Assembly: GCF_030177755.1 (NCBI RefSeq)
Contig: NZ_CP126539.1
Span: 2,070,001-2,134,000 of the forward strand
Reading direction: 5' to 3'
DNA length: 64,000 bases
From: Devosia sp. RR2S18
GTDB lineage: Bacteria; Pseudomonadota; Alphaproteobacteria; Rhizobiales; Devosiaceae
The notes under the pieces are model-generated. The model saw only the letters and a program-made list of their open reading frames with translations. It did not search any database and was not told the origin of the DNA. Of this stretch, positions 27,837-37,244 are shown piece after piece; position 1 is the first letter of the stretch; each line of letters opens with the position of its first letter. The translations under genes were made by a program, and so were the position numbers.

Positions 27837-28738
27837 GCGCGGCGATCCCTTGCGGCAAGAAACTGAAGGAAGCTGAGGATGGCGACGAGGATTACGATCA
27901 CATAGCTGACGGTCGCCGCGTAGCCGAAGCTAGGCATGAAGCGGAAGCTCAGATTGTAGATGTACATGGACAGGGTCAGCGTCGAATCCGAGGGACCGCC
28001 CTGCGTTAGCAAGTTTGGCTCGTCGAAGAGTTGAAGCGTGCCAATAGTCGAGATGACGGTGGTAAACAGGATCACTGGCTTCAGCATGGGGACCGTGATG
28101 TACCAAAAACGCGCCCAGGCGGGGACGCCATCGATGCGCGCCGCTTCATAGATGGAGCGGTCGATGTTCTGCATCGCCGCCAAATAGAAGATCATGTTGT
28201 AGCCGGTCCACCGCCACGTAATGGCGGAGATGACCACGACCTTGGCCCAGAATGGATCGGCTAGCCATGGGATGGGCGCCGAGATGACATGGAGCGTCAT
28301 CAAGAAGTGATTGATGATGCCGTCGGTCGAGAACATTGACTTGAAGACGACGGAATAGGCCACAAGCGAGGTGACGCAGGGCAAGAAGATCGCGGTACGG
28401 AAGAAGCCGCGTCCCCAGAGCGCACTGTTGTTGAGGGCATTGGCAAAGAGCAGCGCCAGCACCAGCATGACTGGGACCTGAATGGCCAGGAAGATGAGCG
28501 TGTTGGTGAGCGCCCTCAGGAAGACTGGGTCTTGTGTGAGGCGACTGATGTTTGCGAGCCCACCAAAGCTGAGCTGCATGCCCCGCCCCGTTTGGAAGCT
28601 CATCCAGAGCGACCATAGGATCGGGTAGATCATAAAGACGCCCAGAAGGGCCAGGGCAGGCATAACGAACAGCCACCCGTTGACCTGTTCACTTCGAGCC
28701 AACTTAGATTGCGCCAAGCGTCGATCCCCTTGCGTCAT
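27833..28738 (-). CDS. Carbohydrate ABC transporter permease (MalF type)
   Basis: The second membrane subunit, 301 aa. After a basic N-terminus it has a first helix (WLFVMPALALLGVFMIYPI), the family 'SLWMSF' after TM1, and an EAA loop (YEAARIDGVPAWARFWYITVPML) at about residues 205-227. The start at 28738 is chosen over upstream in-frame codons because it begins the common short basic N-terminus. About 140 bp separate it from the binding-protein gene, and that gap contains a hairpin (28850-28869). Confidence 0.9.
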   Translation of the reverse strand: MTQGDRRLAQSKLARSEQVNGWLFVMPALALLGVFMIYPILWSLWMSFQTGRGMQLSFGGLANISRLTQDPVFLRALTNTLIFLAIQVPVMLVLALLFANALNNSALWGRGFFRTAIFLPCVTSLVAYSVVFKSMFSTDGIINHFLMTLHVISAPIPWLADPFWAKVVVISAITWRWTGYNMIFYLAAMQNIDRSIYEAARIDGVPAWARFWYITVPMLKPVILFTTVISTIGTLQLFDEPNLLTQGGPSDSTLTLSMYIYNLSFRFMPSFGYAATVSYVIVILVAILSFLQFLAARDRRA

Positions 28739-28849
28739 CCGGTCCGGAACACGTTCTGACCATTTGCGCCGCCCGCGCACAGCTGTGGACAAGCAGCCGA
28801 ACGGCATGCCCCCTCAGAGCTCCGACGATCCGCCAGAACCTTGAGGGCC

Positions 28850-28869
28850 GGGGCAGCCAAGGCTGCCCC
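28850..28869 (-). terminator. Perfect hairpin behind the binding-protein gene
   Basis: A 9-bp stem (GGGGCAGCC/GGCTGCCCC, loop AA) lies 12 nt downstream of the substrate-binding-protein stop. No T-run follows on the minus strand. It more likely protects the binding-protein mRNA end or partly attenuates the operon than ends transcription fully. Confidence 0.55.
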
Positions 28870-28880
28870 AACTTGTTGGC

Positions 28881-30152
28881 TTATTGGGTCTGTTGGCGAA
28901 CCTGCTGGTCGATGGCGGTAATGATCTCGTCGACATTGCCGCCGCTCGCCAGCGCCGGGATTTGCGCAACCACAGCCGCGTCGGCTTCTTCGGTGAAGAT
29001 ACCGTAGTTGACCGATGGGATCTCAGCGAGCCACCCGGAGAAGTTCTGCCAAACCGGCGCGCCGCCGAAGAACTCGTCGGTGGCTTGGTAGGCTTCCCCT
29101 TCACGGGCTGCTAGCAGGGAGCCTACCGCCCCCTGATTGACCAGAATGTCTTGATAGAAGTCGACGTCCTGACCCCATACCGTAGCAAGGAAATCGATTG
29201 CTGCTTCTTTGTCTGGAGCGGAGGAAAGCACATACCAGCTCGAGCCGCCCAAATTGGACGCATTAACCGAGTCCACGCCTTCGAGGCGCGGGATGGGTGC
29301 CACTGCCCACTGACCCGATTGATCGGCGTTGGCCTTAATGGTGGCGGTCATCCAAACGCCCGTAAACGTTGAGATCGTGTCACCAGAGGTGAAGCTGCCG
29401 GTGTAGTTGGACCAGCCTGAAACAGGCTTGCTGATGTCCGCCTGCAGCAGCCGCTGCCAGGTTTCCAAGGCGTCTTTCACAACCGGGTTATCGGCGATCG
29501 TTACATTGCCTTCAGCGTCGAAATACCAGGTACCGGCGGACTGCATCATGATGCGGAGCCAGCCCGCTTCATTCGGATCAAGGGGGAGTAGCGTCTCACC
29601 CGTCTTTTCTTTGACATCCACGCCTATCTCGATGAGGCGGTCCCAGGTGATGTCCTCCAGATCGGCCGCAGTATAGCCAGCTTCCTCCAGAATGTCGGAG
29701 CGGTAAAAGAGGCCAGTCACGCCGGAGTCGAAGGGCATGGAATAGGTTTCGCCATCGACGGTAGCAACTTCCACCTTGTATGGTGCAAAGGCGGAATAGT
29801 CGATGTGATCGGTAAGTGGCTCGAAAGCGCCCGGGAACGACAGCAAGTACTTCTGCGCGCGGTAGTCCTCGATCAGCACGATGTCAGGAAGGCCGTCCGT
29901 TTGGCCTGAAGCGAGCTGCGCCTGTAGCTTCTGCTCCATGGCAGCTTTGTCGAAGATCTCGACGCTCAGGGTGGCATCTGGATGCTCGGCTTGATATCGC
30001 GAGAAGGCCTCTTCCATCGCGGCGCCGTTGAAGTTCTGGTCCCAGGCCCAGACGTTGATTTCCTGTGCAGTTGCGGCGGTGATGCTCAGAGCGCTGACAC
30101 CGGCAATTGCCAGCCCAAGCGTGCGGAGTCGCAGCGCGATCGTGCGTGTCAT
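28881..30152 (-). CDS. Sugar ABC transporter substrate-binding protein
   Basis: A periplasmic receptor of 423 aa. The signal peptide (LRTLGLAIAGVSALSITAATAQ) is followed by a family-1 solute-binding fold: INVWAWDQNFNGAAMEEAF at the start, DIVLIEDYRAQKYL, MPFDSGVTGLFYRSDILEEAG and GGSSWYVLSSAPDKEAAIDFLATVWG. The ligand is not deducible. It is the first gene of a five-gene operon (binding protein, two permeases, ATPase, fused oxidoreductase) and is divergent from an AraC regulator. The start at 30152 begins the signal peptide; upstream CTCC/GGAGG gives a good SD. Confidence 0.92.
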   Translation of the reverse strand: MTRTIALRLRTLGLAIAGVSALSITAATAQEINVWAWDQNFNGAAMEEAFSRYQAEHPDATLSVEIFDKAAMEQKLQAQLASGQTDGLPDIVLIEDYRAQKYLLSFPGAFEPLTDHIDYSAFAPYKVEVATVDGETYSMPFDSGVTGLFYRSDILEEAGYTAADLEDITWDRLIEIGVDVKEKTGETLLPLDPNEAGWLRIMMQSAGTWYFDAEGNVTIADNPVVKDALETWQRLLQADISKPVSGWSNYTGSFTSGDTISTFTGVWMTATIKANADQSGQWAVAPIPRLEGVDSVNASNLGGSSWYVLSSAPDKEAAIDFLATVWGQDVDFYQDILVNQGAVGSLLAAREGEAYQATDEFFGGAPVWQNFSGWLAEIPSVNYGIFTEEADAAVVAQIPALASGGNVDEIITAIDQQVRQQTQ

Positions 30153-30243
30153 GAATAATCCTCCCATTTCATTTGCTCATCGTTGGAGCGATGCCTAGAC
30201 TAGCTCAGGGCGCAGACGCGTCGCTGCTAAATGGAAGCTGGAG

Positions 30244-31173
30244 TTGGCCGATAGTAAGAAGCCGCAGAAGCGGTTCTGGGAGCCGCAAAAGAGCGGTGTG
30301 GAGGAAATACCCAACCAGCTGTTCGTCGCATATGAGCAGCCGGGGATCATGCGGCGTGCGCACTGGCACGCACAGGTCGAGGTCAATTTCGTCGTGCGCG
30401 GCTACGTGCACTACCAGATGAGCGGCCACCGGGCGATGCTGCGCCAGGGCGATATGGCGCTGTTCTGGGGTGGCCTGCCGCACCAAGTGATCGACACTGA
30501 CGATGACAGTTTCTTTATCGCCATCCATGTGCCGCTGGTTCACTATTTCCGCCTACGTTTGTCGGCCGAACTCACCAGCAAAATAACTCATGGCGCAACC
30601 TTGGTGACGCGCTCCCCGGACGGCACCGACACGGGTAATTTCGAGCGCTGGGCCAACTACATGCGCTCAGAAGAGGTTGCTAAACGTGACCATGCGGTCG
30701 AGGAGCTACTGTTGCGGATCGACCGTATTCAGTTCGATCCATTTGTGCTCCATCAGCCAGCTGGCAAAGCGTTCGGCCAAACCGAGCAGCCGGACCAGCA
30801 GAGCTTTTCCAACATCTCCAATATCTGCGAGTTCATCGCGAGTAATTTCCGGCACGATATCGATTCGAGTGCCATTGCCTCGTCGGCCGACATTCACCCC
30901 AAATACGCGATGAGTGTTTTCAAGAAATCGACTGGAATGACGCTCAACGAGTACGTCAACCTGCTGCGGCTTTCCTACGCTCAGGCATTGCTGATGAAAG
31001 AGGAGATCAACGTTCTCCATGTTGCCATGGAGAGCGGCTTCGGCTCGCTCAGCGCCTTCAACAAGTCGTTTCGCAAGATTGCGGGCATGTCGCCGACTGA
31101 CTTCCGACGAGAGCTGCGGACACGGCCGAGCCTGGTGGGCCAGACCCTTGGTATCGATGAGCCGCTGAACTAA
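30244..31173 (+). CDS. AraC-family transcriptional regulator with cupin sensor (MelR-like)
   Basis: Probable local regulator of the adjacent sugar operon, 309 aa. The N-terminal cupin domain (AHWHAQVEVNFVVRGYVHYQ, GDMALFWGGLPHQV) should bind the inducer. The C-terminal AraC HTH domain (about 195-295) has two helix-turn-helix units, SSAIASSADIHPKYAMSVFK and VLHVAMESGFGSLSAFNKSF, then GMSPTDFRRE. The TTG start at 30244 follows GGAAG by 6 nt. It is divergent from the binding-protein gene with a 91-bp shared region, the usual layout for a dedicated regulator. Confidence 0.87.
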   Translation: MADSKKPQKRFWEPQKSGVEEIPNQLFVAYEQPGIMRRAHWHAQVEVNFVVRGYVHYQMSGHRAMLRQGDMALFWGGLPHQVIDTDDDSFFIAIHVPLVHYFRLRLSAELTSKITHGATLVTRSPDGTDTGNFERWANYMRSEEVAKRDHAVEELLLRIDRIQFDPFVLHQPAGKAFGQTEQPDQQSFSNISNICEFIASNFRHDIDSSAIASSADIHPKYAMSVFKKSTGMTLNEYVNLLRLSYAQALLMKEEINVLHVAMESGFGSLSAFNKSFRKIAGMSPTDFRRELRTRPSLVGQTLGIDEPLN

Positions 31174-31216
31174 CCGAGGCTTTCCCCTCGCGACAGAATG
31201 TGTGGCCGATCCCTCA

Positions 31217-33088
31217 CTAGCTGCTGCGCGGCCGTTCGTTGGAGAGCATCTGGGTAATCGAGACGAAGGCCGATGCTGACTTTATCTCTTCCAAATCAAG
31301 CTCAAGCTTCCGCTGCCAATTGGGATAGGCATCAACCGTGCCCGGCAGATTCACCGGCAGTCGTTCTCCAGCCAAGTCTTCGAGGCGAACTGCGAGGAGG
31401 CGGGACGGCGTGCGGGCAAGAAAGCGGTGAACGGCGTCGACGAGGGAGGCGGGCAGGGGAGCGTGGTGGGCCGCTGCTTCTTCAAGCGCCTCTGCTTCCT
31501 CGGGAAAGATGAGCTTTGATGCCCTCAGCACAGACAGGAGACTACGCCGCTCTTCCTCCCGCTGTTTGAGCTGCTGTTCAGCAGCGTCAGCCTCGATCAA
31601 CCCGTGCTCATGACGTAGCTCCACATCCTCGCCACGCCACCACCCCTCAATGGTGGGAAGGTCATGTGTCGACAGGCACGCCATGGCGTTTTGCGGATAG
31701 TCTTCCGCGGCAATGAAGCTGCCGTCCCTCTGTTCGAAATAGAGGATTCGATACGACAGGATTGCTGCTTGTTCCATGACATCGCGAAAGCCCACGGGAA
31801 CATTCCCCAGATCTTCCCCAATCAGCAGGGATTGGTGATCATGCGATGCCGCCGCCAGGGTCTGCACCATCCGCTCCAGCGGATAGTGGATGTAGGTTCC
31901 TTCTGAGGCCGGCTGCCCCTCAGGGACCAGGAACATCTGCTGGATACCCATGGCATGGTCAATCCGCATCGCTCCGCCATAGGCCATGGTAGCGCTGATC
32001 AGCTCACGGTACGGGGCCAGATCCTGCTCCACCAGCGCCGCCGGGGACAATGGTGCCAAGCCCCAGTTCTGACCCGTTGTCGAGAAGTAGTCCGGCGGGG
32101 CGCCGACATCCACCCCGCGCATTGTCAGGATTGGATCTGACCAGGCAGCCGATCCGTCCGGCGCTTCGCCGACCGCAAAGTCGAGGTAAAGCCCAATTCG
32201 CATGCCGGCACCGAGGGCTACCCGATGGGCTTTCTCCAGCTGCACATGGGCCAGCCACTGTAGCCATAGCATGAATTCGACGTCCACTTGATGAGAGGCG
32301 GCGAAGCGTTGGCTGCCGCTGGCGGTCGGAGCTTGGTATTCCTCCGGCCAAGTCTTCCAACCTCCGCCATGCCCTTGTTGCGAGAGCTCGAGCGACAGCG
32401 CGTCGAATAGACAGTGCAGGTAGAGGCTTTCTCCCCCTTTGCTGCAAAAGTCGGCGAAAGCCTGCTGTGAATAGTTCTTCGGCACGTCGGCATTCAGCCA
32501 TAGCGGCCACAGGCGTTTAAGGGTGGCGAGCTTGAGACGAGTGACCGCCTCGTAATCCACCAATTCGGCCTCCCTCAGGAGGGTGGCGGAACGCAGTTCC
32601 GCATCGGACGGCTCGTAACCCGGGATTTCATCTACTGCGATATAGAGCGGGTTGAGGAAGCGGCGATTGGAGGGAAAAAACGGGCTGCGTCGAGAGGGCT
32701 CTGACAGGAACAGGGCATGCAGTGGGTTTGTGCCGACGAAGTCCGCTCCAGCGGCTGCGGCGGTGCTCGCGAAATCGGCCAGGTCGCGGAAGTCGCCTAT
32801 GCCCCAGTTCCGATCTGACCGCAGCGCATAAACCTGCAGGGCAATGCCCCAACTGCGCCCATTTTCTAGCCAGTCCGGCAAGTGGCATCGGGGAACAGCA
32901 CTTATGTGGGGTGTGCCAGTGTCCGCTTTCCTCCCGGGCGCGGCAGAGCTGTCGCTTGCATCCACCCCCATGGCGCCCAGGATCGCTCGCTTGGTGCCCT
33001 CGGGAACAATGTGCGTGCTCCCATCGAGCCCCGTATATTCGGATGCGATCCCGAACCGCCTGGCCAAGTCGTCCAGGTTGCCGGTCAT
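31217..33088 (-). CDS. malQ: 4-alpha-glucanotransferase (amylomaltase, GH77)
   Basis: It transfers alpha-1,4-glucan segments between malto-oligosaccharides, releasing glucose, in the cytoplasm. The 623-aa protein has the GH77 catalytic set: nucleophile Asp in MRIDHAMGIQQMF (about 374), acid/base Glu in IGEDLGNVP (about 424) and the third Asp in STHDLPTIEGWW (about 474). An N-terminal bacterial extension precedes GIALQVYALRSDRNWGIGDF. The start overlaps the treZ stop by ATGA (33085-33088), so both are translated from one mRNA. It probably recycles maltodextrins left by TreZ and glycogen turnover. Confidence 0.93.
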   Translation of the reverse strand: MTGNLDDLARRFGIASEYTGLDGSTHIVPEGTKRAILGAMGVDASDSSAAPGRKADTGTPHISAVPRCHLPDWLENGRSWGIALQVYALRSDRNWGIGDFRDLADFASTAAAAGADFVGTNPLHALFLSEPSRRSPFFPSNRRFLNPLYIAVDEIPGYEPSDAELRSATLLREAELVDYEAVTRLKLATLKRLWPLWLNADVPKNYSQQAFADFCSKGGESLYLHCLFDALSLELSQQGHGGGWKTWPEEYQAPTASGSQRFAASHQVDVEFMLWLQWLAHVQLEKAHRVALGAGMRIGLYLDFAVGEAPDGSAAWSDPILTMRGVDVGAPPDYFSTTGQNWGLAPLSPAALVEQDLAPYRELISATMAYGGAMRIDHAMGIQQMFLVPEGQPASEGTYIHYPLERMVQTLAAASHDHQSLLIGEDLGNVPVGFRDVMEQAAILSYRILYFEQRDGSFIAAEDYPQNAMACLSTHDLPTIEGWWRGEDVELRHEHGLIEADAAEQQLKQREEERRSLLSVLRASKLIFPEEAEALEEAAAHHAPLPASLVDAVHRFLARTPSRLLAVRLEDLAGERLPVNLPGTVDAYPNWQRKLELDLEEIKSASAFVSITQMLSNERPRSS

Positions 33089-34932
33089 GGCAGCACGATC
33101 ATGCGTTGTGGCTCATCCTGCAGCGCAACAACGATGTTGTGCGGCGGCAATTCGCCGCTTTCGGCGAGCGAGCGGCTGGCTTCTTCGGAGCTGGCATAAA
33201 TGACCATGCCCGATATCGCCCGTGCCGGCCTCAGATTGTTGTCCAAATTGGCTGCCATGTGGAGTACAGCGCCATTGAGGCGCCAGCTCACCGAAACCAG
33301 TCCATCCTCGGCTTGTTCGATCTTGCCGGCATAGCCGCGTGTGTCAGCCAGTAGCGGGATAATGTGTTCCCGGCGTCGCTGGAGGAGCTGCCGCACAAGT
33401 TCCAACCGATCCTGCCCATCTCCTGATTCTACCGCCGCCCAATTGAGTTTGCAGGCTTGAAAGGTGCTCTCCGCATTGGGATCGGGAACGTTCTTGAGAC
33501 TTTCCTCGCCTCCGCTGAAAGCCTCGAAGCCGGCGAACTCCTTGCGTCGACCTTCCCGTACTGCATCGGCGAGTTCGCCGTGGAAGTCGGTGAAGAAGGT
33601 GAAGGGGCGGGTTTCTCCCCATTCCTCGCCCATGAAGAGGAGCGGAATGTGCGGCGAGAGAAGGAGCATGGCGAGCAGCGTCTCAACCATGCTGGCTTCC
33701 GCCAAGTCGGTCAGGCGTTCGCCGAAAGCGCGATTGCCCACTTGGTCATGGTTCTGGATGAAGTCCACAAAGGCGGTAGGCGGCAAGTGGCCGCTCGGGA
33801 CACCCCGTCCTTCCTGTTCGCCCGCCGTTGTCGGCTCGCCCTGGTAGACGAACCCCTCGGCGAGGGCACGCGCCATCTTCCACCAGTGCCGCTCCACAAA
33901 GTCGGCGTAGTAGCTCTCGCTCTCGCCGGTGGCGATCATATGGGCGACGTTGTGGAAATCGTCATTCCACTCGCCGCTATAGAGCTTGATCCGCCCGTCC
34001 TCGTCGCGCTCATGCAAGGACGTGATGTTGCGGTTGTCCTCGGTGGTGAGATGGATGCGGCGGTCAGGCCAACGCTGGCGTATCCGCTGGCCAATTTCGA
34101 CCAGGAGCTCAGGATCGGACGCCTCGTCACGGATATGGTCAACAGCGTCGAGGCGCAGTCCATCCAGATTGTACTCTTCGAGCCAATAGAGGGCGTTCTC
34201 GATAAAGAACTCCCGCACTGGTTCCTTCTCGTAGGCAATGGCTGCGCCCCAAGGAGTATGGCGCTCAGGATGAAAGAAGTCCGGGGCGTAGGTGGGGAGA
34301 TAGTTACCCTCGGGACCAAAGTGATTGTAGATGACGTCCAGCACGACGTTAAGGCCAAGGCCATGCGCTGCGTCGATGAAGGCTTTCATGTCCTCAGGCG
34401 TGCCATAGGCGGTATGCGGCGCATAGATCAGCACCCCGTCATAGCCCCAGCCGCGCTCACCGGCGAACTGTCCCACCGGCATGATCTCGATTGTGGTGAT
34501 GCCTAGGTCGCGAAGATATTCGAGCTTTTCGGCTGCCGACGCGAACGTACCCTGCGGGGTAAACGTACCCACGTGGAGCTCGTAGTAGACGGTCTCTTCC
34601 CAGGGGCGGGCCTGCCAATCAGTATGGCGCCACTGATATTTCCCAGGGTCGACGACGACGGAAGGTCCGTTGACCGCACCATGCTGGGCCCGCGCTACCG
34701 GATCAGGGCACTCCAACTCGCCATCGATGACATAGCTGTAGGATGTCCCCGGTAGGATGCCCTCGAGCACCCATTCTCGCCACCCTTCCTGGTCTGGTGT
34801 GCTTTCCAGGTCCTGACCCTTAATGCGGAGTTTGATGGACTTTTCAAGCGAGCCCCAGATACGGAAGCGGACCTGATTGTCAGGGAGCAGAACGGCTCCC
34901 CAACTCGTATCGAATTTGCGCGTTGCGCTCAC
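33085..34932 (-). CDS. treZ: Malto-oligosyltrehalose trehalohydrolase
   Basis: It releases trehalose from maltooligosyl-trehalose by cutting the adjacent alpha-1,4 bond. The 615-aa GH13 protein has an N-terminal E-set/CBM48-like domain (VRFRIWGSLEKSIKLRIKG), WEETVYYELHVGTFTPQGTF, nucleophile GLRLDAVDHIRD (about 259), general acid LTTEDNRN (about 296) and QNHDQVGNRAFGERL (about 394). The start is GTG at 34932 with GGGG upstream. Its usual partner TreY, which makes the substrate, is not in the window. It lies 98 bp downstream of glgB on the same strand; the gap has a hairpin at 34984-35004. Confidence 0.92.
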   Translation of the reverse strand: MSATRKFDTSWGAVLLPDNQVRFRIWGSLEKSIKLRIKGQDLESTPDQEGWREWVLEGILPGTSYSYVIDGELECPDPVARAQHGAVNGPSVVVDPGKYQWRHTDWQARPWEETVYYELHVGTFTPQGTFASAAEKLEYLRDLGITTIEIMPVGQFAGERGWGYDGVLIYAPHTAYGTPEDMKAFIDAAHGLGLNVVLDVIYNHFGPEGNYLPTYAPDFFHPERHTPWGAAIAYEKEPVREFFIENALYWLEEYNLDGLRLDAVDHIRDEASDPELLVEIGQRIRQRWPDRRIHLTTEDNRNITSLHERDEDGRIKLYSGEWNDDFHNVAHMIATGESESYYADFVERHWWKMARALAEGFVYQGEPTTAGEQEGRGVPSGHLPPTAFVDFIQNHDQVGNRAFGERLTDLAEASMVETLLAMLLLSPHIPLLFMGEEWGETRPFTFFTDFHGELADAVREGRRKEFAGFEAFSGGEESLKNVPDPNAESTFQACKLNWAAVESGDGQDRLELVRQLLQRRREHIIPLLADTRGYAGKIEQAEDGLVSVSWRLNGAVLHMAANLDNNLRPARAISGMVIYASSEEASRSLAESGELPPHNIVVALQDEPQRMIVLP

Positions 34933-34983
34933 GTTTACCCCACGAGATATTGCTTAGGCTCAACAGGCGAGAGTGGGGCAGGG

Positions 34984-35004
34984 TTGCCGAAACGGTCGGC
35001 AACT
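34984..35004 (-). other. Intergenic hairpin between glgB and treZ
   Basis: GTTGCCGA/TCGGCAAC form an 8-bp stem with a 5-nt loop, in the 98-bp gap after glgB. No T-run follows. It may limit read-through or stabilise the upstream mRNA. Confidence 0.45.
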
Positions 35005-35030
35005 TACCTGCATCAACTCTGCTCATCCTG

Positions 35031-37244
35031 TCAGCTTTCATCCGGCGCCACCACCAGTGTGCCCAAGGGCGGCAGGGTGAGACGCAGTGACGCCGGGCGG
35101 CCATGCCACGGCTCGTCTAGGGCATTCAAATGTCCGCCATTGCCCACATTGGACCCGCCATAGATGTCGGCATCGGTGTTGAGGATCTCGCGCCAGCGGC
35201 CGCCATGCGGCACCCCGACCTGGTAATCCGAGCGGACCACGGGCGTCATGTTGCAAGCCACGACCACCGGCTTTCCATCTTTCCCCTTGCGGGTGAACAG
35301 GAAGACGCTGTTGTCGGCGTCGTTGTGCTCGATCCACTCGAAGCCAGACGGATCGCAATCGAGTTCATGGAGTGCCGGTGTATTCTGATACAGCCGGTTG
35401 AGATCGCCGATGAGCTTACGCAGGCCATCGTGCAGTGGGTCATCGAGCAGGTGCCAATCGAGCGATTGATCGTGGTTCCACTCGCGCTCCTGGCCGAACT
35501 CGCCACCCATGAACAGCAGCTTCTTGCCCGGGTGCGTCCACATGAACCCATAATAAGCCCGCAGATTGGCGAACTTCTGCCAACGGTCGCCTGGCATCTT
35601 GCCGAGCATCGAGCCCTTGCCGTGCACCACTTCATCGTGGCTCAGCGGCAGCACGAAGTTCTCCGAAAACCCGTAGTGGATGCCGAACGTCATCTTATGG
35701 TGATGATAGCGGCGATTGATCGGGTCTTCCTGCATGTAGGACAGGGTGTCGTGCATCCAGCCCATGTTCCACTTGTAGCCGTAGCCAAGTCCGCCATTGT
35801 AGATCGGGCGGCTGACCTGCGGCCAGGCGGTTGATTCCTCGGCGATGGTCTGCGTCCCCGGATGGCGTTCATAAACCAATTCGTTGGTGCGCTTGATGAA
35901 CTCGATCGCCTCCAGGTTCTCGTTGCCGCCATGCTTGTTGGGGATCCACTCACCTGCCTTGCGGCTGTAGTCGAGGTAGAGCATGGACGCCACCGCATCC
36001 ACGCGCAGGGCGTCGATGTGGTACCGGTCCAGCCAGAACAGCCCGCTCGCCACCAGGAAGTTCAGCACTTCGTTGCGGCCAAAATTGTAGATCAGGGTAT
36101 TCCAGTCCTGGTGGAAACCGAGGCGCGGGTCCTCATGCTCGTAAAGGGCAGTGCCATCGAAACGAACGAGGCCGTGTGCATCCGACGGGAAGTGCGCGGG
36201 GACCCAGTCGATGATCACCCCCAAACCAGCTTGGTGCAGGCGGTCCACGAAGCCGGCGAATGCTTCGGGCGTGCCAAAGCGACTGGTGGGCGCGAACATG
36301 CCAATTGGCTGATAGCCCCAAGACCCGGCAAACGGGTGTTCGGTCACCGGCATCAGCTCGACATGGGTGAAGGCGAGGTCCTTGAGATATGGGATCAAGT
36401 GATCGGCGATGGCGTCGTAGTTCAGGGGCGTGCCGTCGCCCGCGGTGCGCCATGAGCCGAGATGCATTTCGTAGATGGCCATCGGCGCATCTAGCGCCTG
36501 GCGCTGCTGCCTCTGGTCCAGCCAGTCCTGATCCTTCCAGTCGTACTCTGGCAGGCCATGCACGATGGAAGCCGTCGCTGGGGCAACTTCCTGGTAGAAG
36601 GAGAACGGGTCGGCCTTAAGCGGCAGCCGCTCGCCATGCGCGCCGATGATCTCGTATTTATAGACTTCGCCGCGCTTCAAGCCAGGGATAAAGAGCTCCC
36701 AAACGCCGGCGCCGAGGCGCTTGCGCATCGGATGGCGGCGGCCATCCCAGGCGTTGAACTCCCCTACGACGCTGACGCGCCGGGCGTTCGGGGCCCAGAC
36801 GGCAAAGGCGACGCCCTCGACCCCTTCCATCGCGCGCGGGTGAGCGCCGAGCTTCTGGTACTGATCGTGGTGACGGCCCTCTCCGAGGAGGTACTCGTCC
36901 AACTCGCCGAGCACAGGCGGAAACCGGTAGGGGTCTTCGATCTCCCAGCTCTGGTCGCCCGATTTCATCCGCAAGCGATAGTCGAACCGCTCCTTGCGGC
37001 CTTCCAGAACGGCAGAGAAGAAGCCTTCAGGATGAATACGCGATAGCGTGCCTGCCACTTTACCGCTCTTGCGGTCGAGCACTTCGATCTCGGTAGCCTG
37101 CGGTGCGAAGGCGTTCACGGCCACAGGCTGGCCATCACCACCCTGCATGCCCAGCACAACGAAGGGGTTGCCGTGCTGACCGGCGACGATCGCGTCTATA
37201 TCTGCGGGGTATGCGGCGGGCCGCTCAGTATTTGCAACGTTCAC
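35031..37244 (-). CDS. glgB: 1,4-alpha-glucan branching enzyme
   Basis: It introduces alpha-1,6 branches into the linear glucan made by GlgE. The 737-aa protein has two N-terminal beta domains (the second is CBM48, [20 protein letters not shown]) and a GH13_9 catalytic barrel: [18 protein letters not shown] (nucleophile, about 413), IAEESTAWP (Glu, about 468) and [13 protein letters not shown] (Asp, about 536). The C-terminal beta domain ends LPPLGTLVV. It begins with GTG at 37244, overlapping the treS-pep2 stop by GTGA, so the two genes are tightly coupled. Confidence 0.95.
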   Translation of the reverse strand: MNVANTERPAAYPADIDAIVAGQHGNPFVVLGMQGGDGQPVAVNAFAPQATEIEVLDRKSGKVAGTLSRIHPEGFFSAVLEGRKERFDYRLRMKSGDQSWEIEDPYRFPPVLGELDEYLLGEGRHHDQYQKLGAHPRAMEGVEGVAFAVWAPNARRVSVVGEFNAWDGRRHPMRKRLGAGVWELFIPGLKRGEVYKYEIIGAHGERLPLKADPFSFYQEVAPATASIVHGLPEYDWKDQDWLDQRQQRQALDAPMAIYEMHLGSWRTAGDGTPLNYDAIADHLIPYLKDLAFTHVELMPVTEHPFAGSWGYQPIGMFAPTSRFGTPEAFAGFVDRLHQAGLGVIIDWVPAHFPSDAHGLVRFDGTALYEHEDPRLGFHQDWNTLIYNFGRNEVLNFLVASGLFWLDRYHIDALRVDAVASMLYLDYSRKAGEWIPNKHGGNENLEAIEFIKRTNELVYERHPGTQTIAEESTAWPQVSRPIYNGGLGYGYKWNMGWMHDTLSYMQEDPINRRYHHHKMTFGIHYGFSENFVLPLSHDEVVHGKGSMLGKMPGDRWQKFANLRAYYGFMWTHPGKKLLFMGGEFGQEREWNHDQSLDWHLLDDPLHDGLRKLIGDLNRLYQNTPALHELDCDPSGFEWIEHNDADNSVFLFTRKGKDGKPVVVACNMTPVVRSDYQVGVPHGGRWREILNTDADIYGGSNVGNGGHLNALDEPWHGRPASLRLTLPPLGTLVVAPDES

